Positions 1-8,792 are shown, counted from the stretch's first letter. The stretch is 40,064 nt of DNA from JBCCMB01 sp039026555 (GCA_039026555.1 JBCCMB010000011.1:1-40064); one strand, 5' to 3'. Made by a program: numbers and translations. The notes: generated by a model from the sequence alone, not told the origin.

Positions 1-192
1 TGTCTGGCGCGACCAAGACCTGGTCGGGGGCATACTCGATCGCGTTCGAGAGGCGGGATTTACCGGTCTTATTCTTACGGTCGACGCCACAGTCGCCGGA
101 AATCGCGAGCGCGATCCGAGAAATCAATTTACTATCCCGCCTCTCGAACGCGATCGAGTATGCCCCCGACCAGGTCTTGGTCGCGCCAGACA
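1..192. repeat. Perfect 59-bp inverted repeat (fold-back) at the window edge
   Basis: Bases 1-59 are the exact reverse complement of bases 134-192; the 74 bases between (60-133) are unique. Both arms carry the same piece of the lactate dehydrogenase gene (codons for VWRDQDLVGGILDRVREAG). The left arm and the loop read the gene forward on the + strand and continue it with sensible family sequence (LTVDATVAGNRERD, then NQFTIPP). The right arm returns on the - strand. Both readings meet at a short shared stretch, atcccgcc. This geometry is typical of a template-switch chimera or a mis-assembled contig end rather than a natural element. The arm starts at base 1, so the repeat may have been longer. 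Confidence 0.9.
2..142 (+). pseudogene. Inverted internal fragment of the FMN-dependent lactate dehydrogenase gene
   Basis: Read on the + strand from base 2, this encodes a continuous internal segment of an FMN-dependent alpha-hydroxy acid dehydrogenase: the YVWRDQD region followed by LTVDATVAGNRERD and NQFTIPP, which match the family's barrel strand and the start of its variable loop. It overlaps the - strand gene piece at 135-590 by exactly 19 codons (59 bp). It also supplies the residues that should come next in that gene. The simplest reading is that it is the true continuation of the - strand gene, displayed in the wrong orientation. It has no start codon and is not a separate gene. Confidence 0.75.
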
Positions 193-590
193 TAAACTTG
201 GAACCATTTCGGACCGGGATAGGTTTCGGCGATATCTTCAATGGAGACCGACCCCAAGGTGGAAATTGAGTAGATCGCGCCGGCCTCGCGTGCGGCGCGG
301 GCCACGGCGTGCTCGCCGTCGCGCGGATGAAACAACCGCGACGCGGCCGTCGGCGAGATAAAGAAGGGCAGTTTCGCGTCGACGCCCATAATACGCGTCG
401 ACATATCGATCTTGGAAACGTCAACGAGCGTTTTCCAATAGATTTGATATTCCCGCAGGCGCGCGACATTCCCTTCAAGCGTAATCTCGTCGTCCGCGCC
501 GCCGTCGATATAGTCGAAAACCATACGCGGCAGGCGCCGTTTCGCGAGCGTTCGCAAGTCAGCAATATTAATCGCGCGCTCTAGTCGCAT
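132..590 (-). CDS. lldD: FMN-dependent L-lactate / alpha-hydroxy acid dehydrogenase, N-terminal part (interrupted)
   Basis: This is the N-terminal 152 residues of a TIM-barrel flavoenzyme that oxidises L-lactate or another 2-hydroxy acid to the keto acid and feeds electrons to the respiratory chain. Family hallmarks in order are INIADLRTLAKRRLPRMVFDYIDGGADDE, written here as positions 7-36, then the substrate/FMN strand with PTAASRLFHPRDGE around residues 81-94, then STLGSVSIED and the WFQVYVWRDQD strand. Full-length members have about 380 residues. The stop at 132-134 lies exactly at the fold-back junction and is probably artificial. The ATG at 590 has a good ribosome site (AAGGA, 4 bases upstream). 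The gene follows the membrane protein at 658-1119 on the same strand with 67 bp between. The lactate specificity is inferred; other 2-hydroxy acids are possible. Confidence 0.82.
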   Translation of the reverse strand: MRLERAINIADLRTLAKRRLPRMVFDYIDGGADDEITLEGNVARLREYQIYWKTLVDVSKIDMSTRIMGVDAKLPFFISPTAASRLFHPRDGEHAVARAAREAGAIYSISTLGSVSIEDIAETYPGPKWFQVYVWRDQDLVGGILDRVREAG

Positions 591-657
591 CGTCCTTATC
601 CTATTCGACGGCGATCAAGACACGAAGAGGAGGGCGAGACCAGACTAGAGGACTGGT

Positions 658-1119
658 CTATGCGCGCGCTCTAATGAAAATGATGATCATTGCGACCATG
701 CTAACCAACGCCGCAGCCGTTCGAACGCCGTGATAGAGCGCCCAATCGCCGAAGGCCGCTAGAGCCGCCGCGTCTTCAAGATTTCCTGCTTGCAGGGTTG
801 GATTAAAGTTTGGTCCGTAGACGCCGAAGTTGAAGCCCTGGCAGACCAGCAATCCAAGGAGCGCGATCAGCCAAAGAAAGAAATCCTTGCGGCGCAATAG
901 GATGAATGCGGCGATGGTGGTGATAATTGATCCAAGATGGACAAGCGGCATCATGAGGGAGAAGCGTCGAAAAGGTCCCGCCCACCACGCTTGAATTTCC
1001 GAACCAGAAAGCCCCCGCCAGTAGGGCACGAGACCAATCTGCATGAACAGATAAACCATCGCGACCGACGTCACGCAAAAGAAAGAAAGAATGAAAACCG
1101 CTCGTTGCGTCGTGGTCAT
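658..1119 (-). CDS. Small four-helix membrane protein, resembling DUF1772
   Basis: The 153-residue protein is very hydrophobic, with about four predicted membrane helices: near residues 7-29, 55-75, 80-98 and 130-150. An aromatic stretch after helix 1 (PYWRGLSG, then WWAGPFRRF) and a loop containing NFNPTLQ recall the DUF1772/anthrone-oxygenase-like membrane family, but I cannot confirm membership by reading alone. No catalytic motif is evident. The start is supported by a GGGAGG ribosome site upstream of the ATG at 1119. It is on the same strand as, and 67 bp upstream of, the lactate dehydrogenase gene, so the two may be co-transcribed. Function is unknown. Confidence 0.6.
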   Translation of the reverse strand: MTTTQRAVFILSFFCVTSVAMVYLFMQIGLVPYWRGLSGSEIQAWWAGPFRRFSLMMPLVHLGSIITTIAAFILLRRKDFFLWLIALLGLLVCQGFNFGVYGPNFNPTLQAGNLEDAAALAAFGDWALYHGVRTAAALVSMVAMIIIFIRARA

Positions 1120-1328
1120 AAGGTGCGTCCTCCCAGTTATAAACCGCGCTTTGCCGCGGGTCTCGTCGCTTTAGCGAACTTTGTAACCGTATAGGCCCCT
1201 ACAACCGACGACGACAAGCGCCTTCATCGCGCGAATTTAATTGAATTGGCGAGTACAACGCGGCGGCGGCCGCTCTCCCTTGGCGCACCGCCGTCACCCA
1301 AAACTTCAATGCTTTCAATGGGTTTAAG

Positions 1329-1404
1329 TGGTGGGCGGTAACGGGTTCGAACCGCTGACCCTCTCGGTGTAAACGAGATGCTCTACCAGCTGAGCTAACC
1401 GCCC
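1329..1404 (-). tRNA. tRNA-Val (anticodon TAC)
   Basis: The - strand folds into a complete 76-nt cloverleaf: a GGGCGGT/ACCGCCC acceptor stem, a GCTC...GAGC D-stem, a TCTCG/CGAGA anticodon stem with loop TTTACAC (anticodon TAC, reading GUA and related Val codons), a 5-nt variable loop and a T-arm with TTCGAAC. Discriminator A and an encoded CCA (1329-1331) complete the 3' end. It lies just downstream of carA on the same strand. Unlike the other three tRNAs in the window, its first pair is a normal G-C. Confidence 0.97.
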
Positions 1405-1458
1405 GAATAGGAGCGCCGTGCTATCGCATGACTGGCCGTTTAGGTAAAGCGTTCACCG

Positions 1459-2664
1459 CTAGGCGGACTGCGTTTCCATCAAGTCGGCGAAGCGCTTGAA
1501 CACGTAGAAAGAATCCTGAGGACCTGGGCTGGCTTCGGGGTGATGTTGAACCGAAATGATCGGCTTTCCCGAGACTTTCAGACCGCAATTACTGCCGTCG
1601 AATAAGGAGCGGTGGCTTTCCTCAACCCCTTTGGGCAGGGTGTCGGCGTCCACGGTGAAACCGTGGTTCATGGACACGATTTCCACCTTTCCTGTCTCAA
1701 GATCCTTTACCGGATGATTTGCGCCGTGATGTCCTTGCGGCATTTTTTTCGTTTTGGCGCCGAGACTTAAGGCTAACAATTGATGGCCAAGGCATATTCC
1801 AAGAATAGGCAAATCCGCCGCGATGAGGTCCTGAATGACGGGAAGAGCGTAGCCCGCTGTCGCCGCCGGATCCCCGGGTCCGTTCGACAAAACGACGCCA
1901 TCGGGTTTTAGCGCCAAAATATCGGAAGATGGGCTGTCTGCGGGCAGGACAGTCGCGCGGACGCCCGCCTGGGCCAGGTTTCTCAATATGTTCCGCTTCA
2001 CGCCGAAATCGACGACCACGACATGAAGCCGTGCGTCTTCGGCGCGGTCAAAACCATTGTCGAGGCTCCAAAGACCGCCCTTGGCGTCGAATGTTTGGTC
2101 TGTTGTCACGCCTGCGGCGAGTTCAGCTCCCGCCAAGCCGGAAAACGCTCTGGCCGCGTTTACAAGAGCATCGACGTCTATGTCGCCATCTGGCGCATGG
2201 GCGATCGCAATGTTCGGCATGCCGCTCTCGCGGATGTGGCGGGTCAAAGCACGCGTATCGACGCCGGATAAGCCGATAACGCCGCGCCGTCTTAGCCATG
2301 CGCCAAAATGATCTTCAGAGCGCCAATTCGCCGGCGGGGTGGGGTGCGCGCGGAAGACAGCGCCGCGCGCCGCATCTGTCGCTGGGGGCGCGCTTTCTTC
2401 ATGATCTTCCGCATTGGCGCCCGTGTTGCCGACATGCGGAAAGGTAAACATCACAATTTGCGACGCGTAGGACGGATCTGTGAGTATCTCTTGATAACCC
2501 GTCACAGCTGTGTTGAAGCATAATTCTCCGGTCGCAATTCCTGTCGCACCGGACCCTCGACCGAAAAAAACACGTCCGTCGGCTAACGCCAGCGCTCCGG
2601 TCGCGGACGATATGGTTTCCGTCAACGTGTTGTTAGGGGCTTGATTGGAAGTGTTGGAAGTCAT
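1459..2664 (-). CDS. carA: Carbamoyl-phosphate synthase small (glutaminase) subunit
   Basis: CarA hydrolyses glutamine and passes ammonia to CarB for carbamoyl phosphate, the precursor of arginine and pyrimidines. The 401-residue length is close to the usual 370-400. The N-terminal CPSase small-chain domain shows GELCFNTAVTGYQEILTDPSY. The C-terminal class I glutamine amidotransferase has SNGPGDP, then GICLGHQ with the nucleophile at Cys291, and QHHPEASPGP with catalytic His375 and Glu377. The ATG at 2664 is the first in frame, and the first ~20 residues are a Ser/Asn/Thr-rich extension before the domain. It is divergent from yqeY. The partner gene carB is not in the window, so the two subunits are encoded apart, at least on this side. 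Confidence 0.97.
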   Translation of the reverse strand: MTSNTSNQAPNNTLTETISSATGALALADGRVFFGRGSGATGIATGELCFNTAVTGYQEILTDPSYASQIVMFTFPHVGNTGANAEDHEESAPPATDAARGAVFRAHPTPPANWRSEDHFGAWLRRRGVIGLSGVDTRALTRHIRESGMPNIAIAHAPDGDIDVDALVNAARAFSGLAGAELAAGVTTDQTFDAKGGLWSLDNGFDRAEDARLHVVVVDFGVKRNILRNLAQAGVRATVLPADSPSSDILALKPDGVVLSNGPGDPAATAGYALPVIQDLIAADLPILGICLGHQLLALSLGAKTKKMPQGHHGANHPVKDLETGKVEIVSMNHGFTVDADTLPKGVEESHRSLFDGSNCGLKVSGKPIISVQHHPEASPGPQDSFYVFKRFADLMETQSA

Positions 2665-2818
2665 AGGTGTCGCGCTCTAGAAGATGAAGAGATGGTAATT
2701 GATCTCGAACCACACGGCCAAATTGGTCGGGAAGTAGGAACGTCCGGGCGCGCGCGTCAAGCAAAGACCGCGTTAGTAAACTGAACCGAAGTCTACCTTG
2801 GATAGAAATAGGCCTCAT

Positions 2819-3322
2819 ATGCCCCTCGATGCAATGCCGTCCGAAGCGGACAAGAAGACCTGTGTGGGTCTTCGCAAATCCCTAGAGAAGGCCCTAATAG
2901 AAGCGGAATCCGCATCTGAGGAAGTCCGCGCGGCGACCCTGCGCCTGGTGATGTGTGCGGTGCGCGACCGGGACGCTGCAGCGCGCAAAAAAGATGAATG
3001 CCGGGGCTGTGAAGAGACCGATATTGCGGACATTTTGAAGAAAATGGCGACGCAACGCGAAGAATCAGCCGCCGAGTACGACGCCGCCGGCCGCATAGAA
3101 CTCGCCGAGCAAGAACGCGAGGAGCTTGAGGTCATTCGCAGCTTCCTGCCCAAACCCATGGGGTGCGACGAAATCCGTCTGGCCGCGGAGCAAGTTGTCG
3201 CTGATCTAGACGCAACCGGCCTGAAAGACGTTGGTAAATGCATTGGCGAATTGAAAGCGCGCTATCCGGGACGCGTCGAAAGCGGCGCAGCGAGCGCCGT
3301 TGTGAAGCAATTGCTCCTTTGA
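2819..3322 (+). CDS. yqeY: GatB/YqeY domain protein
   Basis: A 167-residue YqeY-type protein, related to the tail domain of the tRNA amidotransferase subunit GatB. Its cellular role is not well defined. Family features are the helical start (LRKSLEKALIEAE...), TLRLVMCAVRDRD, the QREESAAEYDAAGR helix, ELAEQEREELEVIRSFLPK and a C-terminal VGKCIGELKARYPGR resembling the usual MGKVM..LK..Y.GR. The reading frame is open from a TTG at 2798, but the ATG at 2819 is preferred because it fits the family length. It lies directly before dnaG and rpoD (93 bp to dnaG), an arrangement common in Alphaproteobacteria where rpsU is missing from this operon. Cys residues in the mid loop (ECRGCEE) are unusual for the family. 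Confidence 0.88.
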   Translation: MPLDAMPSEADKKTCVGLRKSLEKALIEAESASEEVRAATLRLVMCAVRDRDAAARKKDECRGCEETDIADILKKMATQREESAAEYDAAGRIELAEQEREELEVIRSFLPKPMGCDEIRLAAEQVVADLDATGLKDVGKCIGELKARYPGRVESGAASAVVKQLLL

Positions 3323-3415
3323 TTGCCGCTTAGAATCCGTTTTCCACAGCCGTAGGCCGTCTAAGGACGCTAGCGATTGCGCCTTTGAGCCGCTAGGGTT
3401 AACGCGTGAAAGCCC

Positions 3416-5275
3416 ATGCGAATCTCTGACGCCTTTCTGACCGAGCTGAAATCCCGCATCCGCCCGTCCGACGTGATGGGACGGAAGGTGAAGCTCAAAA
3501 AGCAAGGCAAGGAATGGGCGGGCCTATCGCCGTTCACTAATGAAAAAACGCCATCCTTCTACGTCAATGATGAGAAGGGGTTCTTCAAATGCTTCTCGTC
3601 GGGAAAGTTCGGAGACGTCATCACGTTTTTGATCGAAACGGAGAAGCTCTCCTTCATGGAGGCGGTTGAGCGTCTCGCCGGCGAAGCAGGCATGGAGATC
3701 CCCAAGGGCTCCGAAGAGGATGTCCGCGCTTTTCAGCAGCGCAAATCTCTGCTCGAATGGATGGAAGCGGCGACGCAGTTTTTTGAAGATCAATTGCGCG
3801 CGCCGGTCGGTCGAGACGCCCGTGACTATTTGGAGCGCCGCGGGCTGGGACCCGACGCCTGGCCGCGCCATCGCATCGGTTTCGCGCCTGAGGGTTGGCG
3901 CAACATTCTCGATTATCTGACCGAGCTTGGCGCAACGCCGGAGGACATTGTCGCCGCGGGTCTGGCGATTGATATCGAAGAGAATGACAAGCCGCCTTAT
4001 GATCGGTTCCGCAATCGGATTATTTTCCCAATTCTGGATCCCTCCGGCCGGCCGATCGCACTGGGTGGCCGAACCATCGACCCAGAGGGCAAGCCCAAAT
4101 ATCTCAATTCGCCTGAAACGAGCCTCTTCCATAAGGGTCGCGTGCTCTATCGCTATGGTCCGGCGCGCGAGGCCTTAGCGACGATCGGCACGGGTGCGCT
4201 CGCTGGGACGCCCTTGTCACGCGGCTTGGTGGTCACGGAAGGCTATGTCGACGCCATCGCTTTGGCGGAAGCGGGGATCGGCACGGGCGTTGCGCCGCTG
4301 GGTACAGCGCTGACGGAAGAACAATTGGATTTGCTCTGGCGCGTCGGCCCCGAACCTATTTTGTGTTTTGACGGAGACGCCGCCGGCGTACGCGCCGCGC
4401 ATAAAGCGGTGGATCGCGCCTTACCTTATTTGGAGCCCGGGCGATCCTTATTCTTCACCCTCCTGCCGGATGGGATGGATCCGGACGACATGATCCGCCG
4501 CAATGGCGCCACGGCGATGCAGGATGCTCTGGTCGCTGCAAAACCGCTTGTCGACCTCCTATGGACGCGCGAACTCAATTTTGAGCCCCTGAACACCCCA
4601 GAGCGCCGGGCGGGCCTGGAGGCGCGCCTCAATGCGTGTGTGGAGGCCATTCAGCACACTGGCGTGAAGGCTGCGTATGGCCGAGAGCTGCGCGACCGCT
4701 TGTTTCAGCATTTTCGATCTGCGGGGCAGGGCGGGCGAAAGCATAAGGATGAACGCCGCCCTCGAGCCGGCGTCAATCGCGCAATCGGACCGGTTAAGCT
4801 GGCCGGCTTGCAGTGTTTAGCAAGAGCGATCGATTCGCCCGCGCTGTTGGAAGCCGGTTCTGATCAACTCGCGATTGCATATTTTGAAGATCAAGACATC
4901 TCTGCGCTGCGAGATGCTGTTTTAGATGTGCTGGATTCACGCGAAACGCTTGACCGTAGCGCGGTTGCGTCCCATTTACGAAGCCTTGGCCGCACACGAT
5001 CCGAGAAACTGCTCAAAGAATGTTCATTGACGGAGCCCGTCGACCTCGCAACAGCCGAAGGTCGAGAATGGCTCTCCGCACTGGAGCGATTTCCGACTGT
5101 TGCGGCTCTGCGAGACGAGGCGGAGCGCACGAGCGGTGCATTCGCTTCTGCTGACGGAGTCGAGGAGCAAAGGGCGGAGTGGGCGCGGCGTCAAAGGCTT
5201 GTGGCGGAACGACAGGCCATGAAAACACGCTTGCAAGACGCGTCAGACGGCGCAGATCACACGTCAGAGGCATAG
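3416..5275 (+). CDS. dnaG: DNA primase DnaG
   Basis: DnaG makes RNA primers at the replication fork with the DnaB helicase. The 619-residue protein has the expected order: an N-terminal CHC2-type template-binding domain (1-100), an RNA-polymerase/TOPRIM core with the invariant Glu in VVTEGYVDAIAL near 275 and the Asp motif FDGDAAGVRAAHKA near 318, DPDDMIRRNG in the core's last part, and a less conserved C-terminal helicase-interacting domain. In the zinc site, three of four ligands are replaced: the CPFH pair is SPFT (Ser38, Thr41), and the CxxC pair is Cys59/Ser62. The fold is otherwise conserved (NEKTPSF, VNDEKGFFKCF), so the protein is likely functional without bound zinc. It starts at ATG 3416 and precedes rpoD by 45 bp, presumably in one operon. 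Confidence 0.97.
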   Translation: MRISDAFLTELKSRIRPSDVMGRKVKLKKQGKEWAGLSPFTNEKTPSFYVNDEKGFFKCFSSGKFGDVITFLIETEKLSFMEAVERLAGEAGMEIPKGSEEDVRAFQQRKSLLEWMEAATQFFEDQLRAPVGRDARDYLERRGLGPDAWPRHRIGFAPEGWRNILDYLTELGATPEDIVAAGLAIDIEENDKPPYDRFRNRIIFPILDPSGRPIALGGRTIDPEGKPKYLNSPETSLFHKGRVLYRYGPAREALATIGTGALAGTPLSRGLVVTEGYVDAIALAEAGIGTGVAPLGTALTEEQLDLLWRVGPEPILCFDGDAAGVRAAHKAVDRALPYLEPGRSLFFTLLPDGMDPDDMIRRNGATAMQDALVAAKPLVDLLWTRELNFEPLNTPERRAGLEARLNACVEAIQHTGVKAAYGRELRDRLFQHFRSAGQGGRKHKDERRPRAGVNRAIGPVKLAGLQCLARAIDSPALLEAGSDQLAIAYFEDQDISALRDAVLDVLDSRETLDRSAVASHLRSLGRTRSEKLLKECSLTEPVDLATAEGREWLSALERFPTVAALRDEAERTSGAFASADGVEEQRAEWARRQRLVAERQAMKTRLQDASDGADHTSEA

Positions 5276-5320
5276 ATAATTCGCGCGGCGTTTGGGCGGC
5301 CGCGACGGCGGAGAATTTGA

Positions 5321-7387
5321 ATGAGCAAGACCGAAACGAAGCGCGCTGAAACGCCGGAGAGCCAAGATGGGCCGCTTCTGGATCTGACCGACGCGAGCGT
5401 AAAACGTTTCATCAAGGCCGCCAAAGCGCGCGGCTATGTCACGCATGAGGAACTCAACAAAGTTTTGCCGTCCGACGAAGTGAACTCCGAGCAAATCGAA
5501 GACACGATGGCGCAATTGACCGAAATGGGCATTTCCGTCGTCGAGAGCGAAGACGAGGTGGAAGACAACGACAATTCAGCCGAAGGCGAGAGCAAAGCTC
5601 TAACAACGACCAAAACCACGGCGGTCGCGGGCGCGACTAAATCCGACCGCTACGACCGCACCGACGATCCAGTACGCATGTATCTGCGGGAAATGGGCTC
5701 TGTGGAGCTGCTCTCCCGAGAGGGCGAAATCGCCATTGCAAAGCGTATTGAGGCGGGTCGCGACGCTATGATCCGGGGGTTGTGCGAAAGCCCTCTAACT
5801 TTTGAAGCGATTATGGTGTGGCGCCAGGAATTGGCTGACGAGCGCGTGCTGCTGCGCGACATCATCGATCTGGAAGCGACCTACGCGGCCGAGAATGGCG
5901 GCGTCGTCGACAACTCTGCGCGTCCGCCTGGCGAGATGCAGAACATTCCCGGCCGTCCAGGTGTAAAGCCGGTGGTTGCGGCGCCGGAAGAAGCGAGCCA
6001 AACGCCGGCGAACGACGCGCCGAAAAATCCCGACGGCGAAGACGAAGAGGCGAAAGCTGAAGGAGACGAAGAAGGCGCTTCCGAAGAGGATGAAGACGAA
6101 GACGAATTTGACGATGGCGGCGCGATGAGCATGTCCGCTATGGAAGCCGAACTTCGCGACGGCGTGACCACCATTCTCGACGGCGTTGCAGGAGATTTCC
6201 AAAAGTATCGCAGCTTGCAGGAAAAACTCGTGAAACGCCGGATCGAAGGTAATGGTTTGACCCCCAAGGACGCCGCCGATTACGAAAAGCTGCAGACGGG
6301 CATCATCGATAATTTGAAAAAGCTGCATCTCAACAACGCGCGTATCGAGACTCTGGTGGAGCAACTTTACACGATCAATAAACGCTTGATGGGCTTGGAA
6401 GGCGGCTTAATGCGTCTTGCGGAGGCCCATGGCGTGCCGCGCAAATCCTTCCTCGACAATTATTTCGGCACCGAGTTGGACCCCGATTGGGCGGAAAACG
6501 TGTCCGACATCTCGGCCAAATGGAAAAAATTCGTCGCCTCAGAGCCGACGCAAATCGATAAGATGCGGACGCAGATTTCCGGCTTGTCGCAGGAAATGGG
6601 TGTCCCGATTGATGATTACAGACGGATCGTCAACACGGTGCAAAAAGGCGAGCGCGAGGCCCGCCAGGCGAAAAAAGAAATGGTGGAGGCCAATCTTCGC
6701 CTCGTGATCTCCATCGCCAAGAAATACACCAATCGCGGCCTTCAATTCCTGGACCTCATCCAAGAAGGCAATATCGGCCTGATGAAGGCGGTCGATAAAT
6801 TCGAGTATCGCCGAGGCTACAAATTCTCGACCTATGCGACCTGGTGGATCCGCCAGGCCATTACGCGGTCCATCGCGGACCAGGCGCGCACAATTCGTAT
6901 TCCGGTGCATATGATCGAGACGATCAACAAAATCGTCCGCACACAGCGCCAAATGCTGCACGAAATAGGTCGCGAGCCGACGCCGGAGGAATTGGCGGAG
7001 AAGCTCGGGCTGCCGCTCGAGAAGATCCGCAAAGTTCTGAAGATCGCTAAAGAGCCGATCTCTCTTGAGACGCCGATCGGCGATGATGAGGATTCAAACC
7101 TCGGCGATTTCATCGAAGATAAGATGGCCTTGCTGCCTGTCGATGCGGCGATCCAATCCAATCTGCGGGAAACGACGACGCGCGTGCTCGCTTCGCTCAC
7201 GCCGCGTGAAGAGCGTGTTCTGCGGATGCGCTTCGGTATCGGCATGAACACGGATCACACGCTGGAAGAAGTTGGCCAGCAATTCTCAGTGACGCGTGAA
7301 CGCATCCGTCAGATTGAAGCCAAAGCGCTGCGTAAGCTCAAACATCCTAGCCGGTCGCGCAAGCTTAGGTCCTTCCTGGATACCTAA
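5321..7387 (+). CDS. rpoD: RNA polymerase primary sigma factor RpoD (sigma-70)
   Basis: The housekeeping sigma factor, 688 residues. Region 1.1 is seen at about 18-75 (VKRFIKAAKARGYVTHEEL). Region 1.2 starts with DDPVRMYLREMG. A non-conserved region follows, carrying a Glu/Asp-rich tract at about 240-268. Regions 2.1-2.4 begin near residue 455 (NLRLVISIAKKYTNRGLQF, then YATWWIRQAITRSI). Region 3 has IPVHMIETINKI. Region 4 near 626 has TPREERVLRMRFGIG and the helix-turn-helix VTRERIRQIEAKALRKLK. It is in the yqeY-dnaG-rpoD cluster. Its stop lies only 4 bp from the stop of the convergent MATE gene, leaving no room for an intergenic terminator. Confidence 0.98.
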   Translation: MSKTETKRAETPESQDGPLLDLTDASVKRFIKAAKARGYVTHEELNKVLPSDEVNSEQIEDTMAQLTEMGISVVESEDEVEDNDNSAEGESKALTTTKTTAVAGATKSDRYDRTDDPVRMYLREMGSVELLSREGEIAIAKRIEAGRDAMIRGLCESPLTFEAIMVWRQELADERVLLRDIIDLEATYAAENGGVVDNSARPPGEMQNIPGRPGVKPVVAAPEEASQTPANDAPKNPDGEDEEAKAEGDEEGASEEDEDEDEFDDGGAMSMSAMEAELRDGVTTILDGVAGDFQKYRSLQEKLVKRRIEGNGLTPKDAADYEKLQTGIIDNLKKLHLNNARIETLVEQLYTINKRLMGLEGGLMRLAEAHGVPRKSFLDNYFGTELDPDWAENVSDISAKWKKFVASEPTQIDKMRTQISGLSQEMGVPIDDYRRIVNTVQKGEREARQAKKEMVEANLRLVISIAKKYTNRGLQFLDLIQEGNIGLMKAVDKFEYRRGYKFSTYATWWIRQAITRSIADQARTIRIPVHMIETINKIVRTQRQMLHEIGREPTPEELAEKLGLPLEKIRKVLKIAKEPISLETPIGDDEDSNLGDFIEDKMALLPVDAAIQSNLRETTTRVLASLTPREERVLRMRFGIGMNTDHTLEEVGQQFSVTRERIRQIEAKALRKLKHPSRSRKLRSFLDT

Positions 7388-7391
7388 CGCG

Positions 7392-8792
7392 CTAGCCCCG
7401 ATTGTTCGTGAAAGCGGCAAGGGGGCGTCGCCAATTCAAATTTAGCTTTGCGCCCTCCGTCGAGGCGCGCCCGGCCTCAAGATCTTTTGAGAGTTTGAGC
7501 GCCCAGAAGATCGCCGCAGATCCGAATATGACGCCGCCAGCCGCTTGACCGATCAACACGCCGGCGGGCCCTGCGACCGAAGCGCCAATGATTACAAAAG
7601 GGACAACGCCCAGCGTGTTGCGGCCCCAATTCATAGTGGTTGAAACAAGGGGGCGGTTCAAATTGTTGAAGCTGGCGTTGGCGCAGAACAACAAGCCATT
7701 GAACACAAAAGATAGCGCCAAGGGGCCACAGAACAGATAGATGAGGCTGCGGGCTTCTCCTGTCGCCTGGAAGGCGTCGGCGATCAGTCCTCGCGTCAGG
7801 AACAAGAACGCGGTAACCCCAACTGTATACAGGAACGCAAACTTCGCCGCAGCGACGAGCGCGCCGCGAACGCGATCTAGCCGCCCGCCGCCGAAATTTT
7901 GACCAACAATCGGACCAACCGCGCCAGACAACGCGAACAAAACGGCGAATGCGACAGGTGTTAATCGCCCGATAATCGACATCCCCGCAACTGCTTCATC
8001 GCCGAAACTCGCCATCGAGCGTGTAACGAAGGCGCTGCCTATGGGCGTTGCTATATTTGTCAAAATTGCGGGACCTGCGATGCCGAATACGCGCGGCAGA
8101 TCTTGTCGAAACAAGTCCAGCCTTGGCGTTGGCAGGCCGCCATAGCGTCCGAACACCAGCCAAAGGTTCAAGACGGCCAACGTCACGCGCGCTCCGACAG
8201 ATGCGGCGGCCGCGCCCTCCAATCCCCATCCCAGCGCGAAAATGAAAATCGGATCTAAAACCGCGTTGACCAAGCCGGCCGTGATCGACACGGCGGTGGC
8301 GCGCGACATATCGCCATGCGCGCGTACAACGCCGCCGACGGCCATACCGCAAATCATAAACGGCATGCTCGGAACGATGATCCTCAAATAGCTAGTCGCA
8401 TGGCCCAGAACTGCGTCTTGCGCGCCTAATAGCGAGAGCAAATTAGGTGTGAACACCCAGATCACCAAGGAGAATAGACACGCGAAGGCGATGCCGAGGG
8501 ATAAGACATTAGTGGCGTAGAGCCGCCCGCGCTCTTGCTCCCCGGCGCCGAGCGATCTTGAGACCAATGCGCTGGTGGCGATGGAAAAGCCGATGCTAAT
8601 CGCGGTGGTGAAGAACAATATCGTGCTGGCGAATCCAATTGCGGCGACCAACGCCGGATCGCCCAGCATGGAGATAAAGACCATGTCGACGAGATCGACG
8701 CCAAAGAGCACGAGCAGGCCCGCCGAAGAGGTGAACGCCATCGTGGCGACGTGCTTCATCAGATCGCCGGAAAGGAATTTCGCTTCTGCCAT
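7392..8792 (-). CDS. MATE-family multidrug efflux transporter
   Basis: A 466-residue inner-membrane protein with about twelve hydrophobic helices in two similar halves, as in the NorM/DinF branches of MATE transporters. These export cationic drugs or metabolites in exchange for Na+ or H+. Visible family features are VDLVDMVFISMLGDPALVAAIGF in the first helices, given here as residues 28-50, IGFSIATSALVSRSLGAGE, PFMICGMAVGGVVRAHGD and PIGSAFVTRSMASFGDEAVAG at the start of the second half. A GAVGPIVGQNFGGGR stretch mirrors the first-half motif. The start ATG at 8792 is the first in frame. It runs tail to tail into rpoD. The substrate cannot be told from sequence. Confidence 0.93.
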   Translation of the reverse strand: MAEAKFLSGDLMKHVATMAFTSSAGLLVLFGVDLVDMVFISMLGDPALVAAIGFASTILFFTTAISIGFSIATSALVSRSLGAGEQERGRLYATNVLSLGIAFACLFSLVIWVFTPNLLSLLGAQDAVLGHATSYLRIIVPSMPFMICGMAVGGVVRAHGDMSRATAVSITAGLVNAVLDPIFIFALGWGLEGAAAASVGARVTLAVLNLWLVFGRYGGLPTPRLDLFRQDLPRVFGIAGPAILTNIATPIGSAFVTRSMASFGDEAVAGMSIIGRLTPVAFAVLFALSGAVGPIVGQNFGGGRLDRVRGALVAAAKFAFLYTVGVTAFLFLTRGLIADAFQATGEARSLIYLFCGPLALSFVFNGLLFCANASFNNLNRPLVSTTMNWGRNTLGVVPFVIIGASVAGPAGVLIGQAAGGVIFGSAAIFWALKLSKDLEAGRASTEGAKLNLNWRRPLAAFTNNRG

